Assembly: GCA_910586735.1 (NCBI GenBank)
Contig: CAJUJW010000083.1
Span: 1-9,602, forward strand
DNA from: an uncultured Oscillibacter sp.
GTDB taxonomy: Bacteria; Bacillota; Clostridia; Oscillospirales; Oscillospiraceae
Direction of reading: 5' to 3'
Length of the DNA: 9,602 nucleotides
Shown: positions 5,640-9,602 of the stretch, in pieces
Layout of the letters: every line of letters begins with the position of its first letter
How positions within the stretch are numbered: the first letter of the stretch is position 1
The notes under the pieces: model-generated
Told to the model about the DNA's origin: nothing
What the model saw: only the letters and a program-made list of their open reading frames with translations
The model's database searches: none
Position numbers and translations under genes: made by a program

Positions 5640-6566
5640 ATGCTGCACGAAATCAGTTTCCAGTCCTTCAACCAGCGGGATCAGGTCCAGGGGTGGATTT
5701 ACGTTCCCGCCGCCAAGCCCGTGGGCGTCATCCAGCTGGTCCACGGCTTCGGGGAGCACTCCCGGCGGTATCTTCACATGATCTCCAGGTTCCTGGACGC
5801 CGGGTTCATCGTGGCGGCGGACGACCACGTGGGCCACGGCAGGACCGCCGTGGTGAACGACACCTGGGGCGACTGGGGGGACAAGGGCCCCCACACCATG
5901 ATGGAGGACGAGCACACCCTGACGACTCTGGTCAAGGAGAAGTATCCCGGCCTGCCCTACTTCCTCTTCGGCCACAGCATGGGCTCCTTCATCGCCCGGG
6001 ACTACATCACGGCCTACGGCTCTGAGCTGACCGCCGTCACCCTCTGCGGCACCAGCGGCGTCTTCCCCGGACTGGAGCAGGGCATGGCCATGCTTCAAGC
6101 CGCCGTGGACGCTGGAAAGGGCGGCGAGTCCGACCCTAACGCCGCCGGGGCTTTGCTTGGCTGGATGTGCGAGCGGTGTACGGAGGAAATCCGGTTCGGC
6201 AACGAGTGGATCTGCTCGGACCCCTACGTCCAGGCGGACCACACCATGGACCCCCTGGACGCCTTCTCCCGGCCCACCAGCAACCGCGCCTTCCTCTACT
6301 TCTGCCAGATGATCGACTTCATCACCGGCCCCGCCTGGGCGGAGAAGGTGCCCAAGGACCTGCCCGTCTACAACATCGCCGGGGGCGAGGACCCCGTGGG
6401 ACAGTACGGCGCGGGCGTCAAACAGGTCTCCGCCTGGCTGGAGGACTCCGGCCACAAGGTGACTACCAAACTCTATGACGGCTACCGCCACGAAATCCAT
6501 AACTACGCCGGCCTCAAGGACCAGGTGGAACAGGGCATCATCGACTTCTTCAAGGGAACCCTGTAA
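5640..6566 (+). CDS. Alpha/beta hydrolase, monoacylglycerol lipase / lysophospholipase type (serine aminopeptidase S33 family)
   Basis: A 308-residue cytoplasmic serine hydrolase with no signal peptide. The pattern is that of the Hydrolase_4/monoglyceride lipase group: VHGFGEHSRRY (34-44) supplies the oxyanion region, DDHVGHGRT follows, and GHSMGS (111-116) holds the nucleophile Ser113. A cap region spans about 140-235. The acid is probably Asp251 in GGEDPVG and the base His284 in YRHEIHNY. Family members hydrolyse monoacylglycerols or lysophospholipids; the exact ester cannot be read from sequence. The ATG at 5640 is chosen because AGGAGG lies 7 bases upstream; the frame stays open upstream to the TTG inside the -35 box, but that part is leader. 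The stop is 20 bases before glpK, so the two are co-transcribed. This favours a glycerol-releasing reaction. Triad and family are sure; the substrate is inferred. Confidence 0.92.
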   Translation: MLHEISFQSFNQRDQVQGWIYVPAAKPVGVIQLVHGFGEHSRRYLHMISRFLDAGFIVAADDHVGHGRTAVVNDTWGDWGDKGPHTMMEDEHTLTTLVKEKYPGLPYFLFGHSMGSFIARDYITAYGSELTAVTLCGTSGVFPGLEQGMAMLQAAVDAGKGGESDPNAAGALLGWMCERCTEEIRFGNEWICSDPYVQADHTMDPLDAFSRPTSNRAFLYFCQMIDFITGPAWAEKVPKDLPVYNIAGGEDPVGQYGAGVKQVSAWLEDSGHKVTTKLYDGYRHEIHNYAGLKDQVEQGIIDFFKGTL

Positions 6567-6586
6567 CCGGCGCGGGAGGTGCGGAC

Positions 6587-8086
6587 GTGAACGAGAAAAA
6601 ATATGTGATCGCCATGGACCAGGGCACCACCAGCTCCCGGTGCATCCTCTTTGACCAAAAGGGGGAGGTCCGGGGCGCGGCCCAGAAGGAGTTCCCCCAG
6701 ATCTACCCCCAACCCGGCTGGGTGGAGCACGATCCAGGCGACATCTGGTCCACCCAGATGGGCGTCACCATGGAGGCCATGCAGAAGGCCGGGGCCTCCG
6801 CCGGGGACATTGCCGCCATCGGCATCACCAACCAGCGGGAGACCACCCTGGTCTGGGACGCCGCCACGGGCAAGCCCGTCTATAACGCCATCGTCTGGCA
6901 GTGCCGCAGGACGGCGGAACGCATTGAGCGCCTCCGGCGGGACGGGCTGGAGGAAACCGTCCGGCGGAAGACCGGCCTGATTCCCGACGCCTACTTCTCC
7001 GCCAGCAAGCTGGAGTGGATTCTGGACAACGTCCCCGGCGTCCGGGAGCGGGCGGAACGGGGCGAGCTGCGCTTCGGCACTGTGGACTCCTGGCTCATCT
7101 GGAACCTGACGGAGGGCCGGGTCCACGCCACGGACTACACCAACGCCTCCCGGACCATGCTCTTTGACATCCACAGGCTCCAGTGGGACCAGGAGCTTCT
7201 GGACTACTTCCGCGTTCCCCACTCCCTGCTGCCTCAGGTGCTGCCCAGCAGCGGCCTCTTCGGGGAAACAGACAAGTTCGGCGGGTCCATCCCCATCGCC
7301 GCCGCCGCGGGGGACCAGCAATCCGCCCTCTTCGGCCAGTGCGGCTTCGCGCCGGGGGATGTGAAAAGCACCTACGGCACCGGCGGCTTCCTGCTGATGA
7401 ACACCGGGACGGAGGCGGTGTCCTCCCGGCAGGGCCTCCTCACCACCATCGCCGCCAGCGCCGGAGAGGGAGTCCGCTATGCCCTGGAGGGCAGCGTCTT
7501 TGTGGCCGGGGCGGCCATCCAGTGGCTCCGGGACGAGCTGCGGCTGCTGGACAGCGCCGCCCAGACGGAGGAGGTCTGCCAAAAGCTGGAGGACGCCGGG
7601 GGCGTCTACGTGGTCCCGGCCTTCGTGGGCCTGGGGGCCCCCTACTGGGAGCCCTACGCCCGGGGGACCGTCGTGGGCCTGACCCGGGGCGTCACCCGGG
7701 AGCATCTGATCCGGGCGGTGACGGAATCTCTGGCCTATCAGACCAACGATCTGCTCACCGCCATGAAGGAGGAGTCCGGCCTGGCCCTGGGGTCCCTCAA
7801 GGTGGACGGCGGCGCCAGCGCCAGCAGCTTCCTCATGCAGTTCCAGGCGGACCTGTCGGCCCTGGACATCCAGCGCCCCCGGTGCATCGAGACCACCGCC
7901 CTGGGGGCGGCCTACCTGGCGGGCCTGGCCTCCGGCTTCTGGCGGGACCAGGAGGACATCCGGGGCAACTGGGACTGTGAGCGGACCTTCGCCCCCGCCA
8001 TCTCCCAGGAGCGGCGGGAGACTCTGCTGAAGGGCTGGCGGCGGGCCGTGCGCTGCGCCGTGGCCTGGGCGAAAGACGAGGAATGA
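6587..8086 (+). CDS. glpK: Glycerol kinase
   Basis: A 499-residue FGGY-family kinase, the normal GlpK length; it phosphorylates glycerol with ATP to sn-glycerol-3-phosphate in the cytoplasm. Motifs: ATP loop DQGTTSSR (11-18); QIYPQPGWVEHDP; glycerol-contacting NQRETT (82-87), IVWQCRRT and DAYFSASK (134-141); GTVDSWLIWNLT; DYTNASRTMLFDI; GDQQSALFGQ (242-251) with catalytic Asp243; STYGTGGFLLMNTG; LEGSVFVAGAAIQWLRD; FVGLGAPYWEPYARG; and ETTALGAAYLAGLASGFW. In the loop before GDQQ (ETDKFGGSIPI) there is no His, unlike the HPr-phosphorylated GlpK of lactic-acid and related Firmicutes, and no Arg of the E. coli fructose-bisphosphate GGTR site. The start is GTG with GGAGGT 6 bases upstream. It is second in an operon after the hydrolase; no glpF or glpD lies nearby. 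Very sure. Confidence 0.97.
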   Translation: MNEKKYVIAMDQGTTSSRCILFDQKGEVRGAAQKEFPQIYPQPGWVEHDPGDIWSTQMGVTMEAMQKAGASAGDIAAIGITNQRETTLVWDAATGKPVYNAIVWQCRRTAERIERLRRDGLEETVRRKTGLIPDAYFSASKLEWILDNVPGVRERAERGELRFGTVDSWLIWNLTEGRVHATDYTNASRTMLFDIHRLQWDQELLDYFRVPHSLLPQVLPSSGLFGETDKFGGSIPIAAAAGDQQSALFGQCGFAPGDVKSTYGTGGFLLMNTGTEAVSSRQGLLTTIAASAGEGVRYALEGSVFVAGAAIQWLRDELRLLDSAAQTEEVCQKLEDAGGVYVVPAFVGLGAPYWEPYARGTVVGLTRGVTREHLIRAVTESLAYQTNDLLTAMKEESGLALGSLKVDGGASASSFLMQFQADLSALDIQRPRCIETTALGAAYLAGLASGFWRDQEDIRGNWDCERTFAPAISQERRETLLKGWRRAVRCAVAWAKDEE

Positions 8087-8097
8087 CAAATACGCAA

Positions 8098-8126
8098 GGC
8101 CCCCGGAGAACCGTTCTCCGGGGGCC
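8098..8126. terminator. GC-rich hairpin between convergent glpK and the MMPL-type gene
   Basis: Arms 8098-8111 and 8113-8126 are exact reverse complements (GGCCCCCGGAGAAC / GTTCTCCGGGGGCC), so the usable stem is about 12-13 bp with a small loop. It starts 11 bases after the glpK stop and ends 15 bases from the exporter stop. Neither side has a strong T tract (plus CTGCTGTTT, minus TTGCGTATTT), so it may terminate weakly or act mainly as an mRNA 3' end barrier for both genes. Confidence 0.7.
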
Positions 8127-8141
8127 CTGCTGTTTCGCGGT

Positions 8142-9602
8142 TCACTTCACTCCCGCCGGGGTCCTCTCCCTGGCGGCGCGCTTTTTGCGGGACTTCTTCC
8201 CCGCGGGCTTCTTCCCGTCCGCCGGGAGGGGGCCCGCCTCTTCCGCCGGGAGGGCCTCCCCATCCGGGAGAGCCTCTGTCTCCGGGGCGGCCTCCGCCGC
8301 CGGAAGGGCCCCTGTCTCCGCCGCCGGGAGGGACTCCGCCTTCCCGGCAGGAAGGGCCTCCGCCGCCGGGGCGGGAAGCGCCTCCGCCGGGGCGGGGTCC
8401 GGGGTCCTCCAGTGATAGCTGGTCTTGTTGAACACCGGCTCGCAGACATAGAGGATGGCGGGCATCAGGAAGATGCTGACCAGGGCGGAAATCAGCGCCC
8501 CCCGGGACAGCATGACGCAGATGGCCCCGATGAGGTCGATGGAGGAGACGAAGGACACCCCCAGGGTGGCGCAGAAGAGCACCAGGGCGCTGGTGACGAT
8601 GGACGCGTCGGAGGAGGAGGCGGCCACGAGAATGGCCTCCCTCCGGTCCCGGCCCTTTTTCAGCTCCTCCTGGAAGCGGGAGGTCATCAAAATGGCGTAG
8701 TCCACCGTGGCCCCCAGCTGGACGCAGCTGATGATGGTGGGGGCGATGAAGGGAATCTCCGTGCCCAGGAAGTAGCAGCAGCCCTGGTTGATGAAGATGG
8801 CCAGCTCGATGGTGGCCACCAGCATCAGGGGGACGGAGACAGACTTGAAGACGATGGCGATGATGAGGAAAATCGCCGCGATGGAGATGTAGTTGGTCAT
8901 CTGGAAGTCCACCGACGAGGTATCGATCAGGTCCCGGTACATGGCCCCCTCTCCGGTGATCATGGCGGAGGGGTCGTAGGCGTGGAGAATCTCATTCATG
9001 GCGTCCAGCTGGGATGAGACCTCGTCCGTGGCCGGGGCGCAGCTGGAGTTGACCATCATCAGCTGCCAGCCCTCCTGGCGCAGCATGTTCCGCACGTCCT
9101 CGGGGATGAAGAAGTCCGGGATGCCGGTCCCCAGCAGCTTGTGGAAGGACACGACGGAGGTGATGCCGGGGACTTCCTCCAAGCGGTTCTCAATCTCCCC
9201 CATGTCGGCGGCGCTGAGGTCGTCCCGGAGGACCACGAAGTGGCTGGTGGCCATGTCGAAGTCGTCCTTCAGCTTTTCGTTGCTGACAATGGAGGGCAGG
9301 TCCCGGGGCAGGGACTCGTCCAGCTTGTAGTATATCTCCGCGTGGCGCTGGGCGTAGACCGCCGGGAGGAACAGCAGAAGCGTCAGCGCCACCAGGGGAA
9401 CCTTGTACCGTAGGATGAAAGCGTTGACCTTCTCGAAGGAGGGAATCAGGGTCTTGTGCTTGTGCTTTTCAATCTGCTTGTCGAAAATCAGCACCAGGGA
9501 GGGCAGCACCAGGATGACGGTGGCCACGCCCAGGACCACGCCCTTGGCCATGACGATGCCGATGTCCCGGCCCAGGGTCAGCCGCATGAAGCACAGGGCC
9601 AG
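8142..9602 (-). CDS. RND-superfamily MMPL-type membrane exporter, C-terminal half (5' end beyond window)
   Basis: 486 residues are visible; the frame is open to the right edge (LALCF precedes the first Met), so the start is outside. In order: a TM helix in GIVMAKGVVLGVATVILVLPSLVLIFD, a cytoplasmic loop with KHKHK, TM7 (VPLVALTLLLFLPAVYAQ), the second extracellular domain (about 85-230), then the C-terminal helix bundle: ISIAAIFLIIAIVF, VPLMLVATIELAIFINQG, TIISCVQLGATVDYAILMTSRFQEEL (GxxxDY motif of proton-driven MMPL transporters), TSALVLFCATLGVSF and GALISALVSIFLMPAILYVCE. This is one half of the usual duplicated 12-TM RND plan. The substrate (lipid, peptide or drug) cannot be told. The last 86 residues are an unusual repetitive tail ending in KKPAGKKSRKKRAARERTP. 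It is convergent with glpK. Family very sure. Confidence 0.93.
   Translation of the reverse strand: MALCFMRLTLGRDIGIVMAKGVVLGVATVILVLPSLVLIFDKQIEKHKHKTLIPSFEKVNAFILRYKVPLVALTLLLFLPAVYAQRHAEIYYKLDESLPRDLPSIVSNEKLKDDFDMATSHFVVLRDDLSAADMGEIENRLEEVPGITSVVSFHKLLGTGIPDFFIPEDVRNMLRQEGWQLMMVNSSCAPATDEVSSQLDAMNEILHAYDPSAMITGEGAMYRDLIDTSSVDFQMTNYISIAAIFLIIAIVFKSVSVPLMLVATIELAIFINQGCCYFLGTEIPFIAPTIISCVQLGATVDYAILMTSRFQEELKKGRDRREAILVAASSSDASIVTSALVLFCATLGVSFVSSIDLIGAICVMLSRGALISALVSIFLMPAILYVCEPVFNKTSYHWRTPDPAPAEALPAPAAEALPAGKAESLPAAETGALPAAEAAPETEALPDGEALPAEEAGPLPADGKKPAGKKSRKKRAARERTPAGVK
8223..8384 (-). repeat. Coding repeat: seven degenerate (E/G)xLPA units in the exporter tail
   Basis: The tail contains EALP, EALP, ESLP, GALP, EALP, EALP and GPLP at mostly 8-residue spacing (8, 8, 8, 12, 6, 8), with acidic/alanine filler. 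At the DNA level the top strand shows recurrent GCCGGGAGGG and GCCTCCGCC blocks. Such a tract can change length by slippage or recombination. The repeat is seen directly; no function is known. Confidence 0.75.

Noticed and set aside
6503..8089. Long open reading frame (about 528 codons) antisense to glpK and the end of the hydrolase
   Set aside because: It mirrors a high-GC gene, its translation is low-complexity (Gly, Val, Leu, Pro, His rich) with no recognisable motif, and no ribosome binding site was seen. The sense frame is an unmistakable glycerol kinase.
8223..8384. CRISPR-like or tandem-repeat non-coding array
   Set aside because: The repeats are degenerate, short and in frame with the exporter, producing regular (E/G)xLPA units; there are no unique spacers of uniform length.

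Overview
The window is high-GC bacterial DNA with low-GC promoter islands, strong GGAGG-type ribosome binding sites, sigma-A type promoters and lipoprotein genes. Together with the protein families (ROK regulator, CapA-like lipoprotein, DUF3798-like lipoprotein, Cache chemoreceptor) this points to a high-GC Firmicute, most likely a gut Oscillospiraceae/Eubacteriales-type genome. That assignment is inferred from style and not proved. No tRNA, rRNA, CRISPR array, insertion sequence, phage gene or other mobile element was seen.

Layout, left to right. (1) 1-481 (-): the first 160 codons of a secreted lipoprotein resembling the DUF3798 periplasmic-binding-like family. It has a strong extended -10 promoter followed by two perfect palindromes in its leader. 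(2) 773-2737 (-): a complete methyl-accepting chemotaxis protein with a Cache-type sensor, a consensus promoter and a strong terminator. (3) 3001-4224 (+): a CapA/PgsA-like metallophosphatase-fold lipoprotein, divergent from the chemoreceptor across a 263-bp promoter region that holds an imperfect 22-bp tandem repeat. (4) 4281-5405 (-): a ROK-family repressor, convergent with capA over a shared bidirectional terminator. (5) 5640-6566 and 6587-8086 (+): a two-gene operon of an alpha/beta hydrolase (monoacylglycerol-lipase/lysophospholipase type) and glycerol kinase, divergent from the ROK gene and driven by a near-consensus promoter. (6) 8142-9602 (-): the C-terminal half of an RND/MMPL-type membrane exporter with an unusual repetitive, lysine-ended cytoplasmic tail. 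It converges with glpK over a GC-rich hairpin.

The most coherent functional unit is ROK regulator / lipase / glpK. The hydrolase could release glycerol from a monoacylglycerol-like ester inside the cell and GlpK would trap it as glycerol-3-phosphate, with the divergent ROK protein as the likely local regulator. The ROK protein has lost the usual sugar-binding Asn-Asp motif, and GlpK lacks both known allosteric/PTS control sites, so control may be mainly transcriptional and may respond to a non-sugar or unusual ligand. The other genes look like independent single-gene transcription units for cell-surface sensing, binding and export. Nothing here is clearly a wholly new system; the best leads are the operon, its operator-like repeats, the palindromic leader at 527-570 and the exporter tail.
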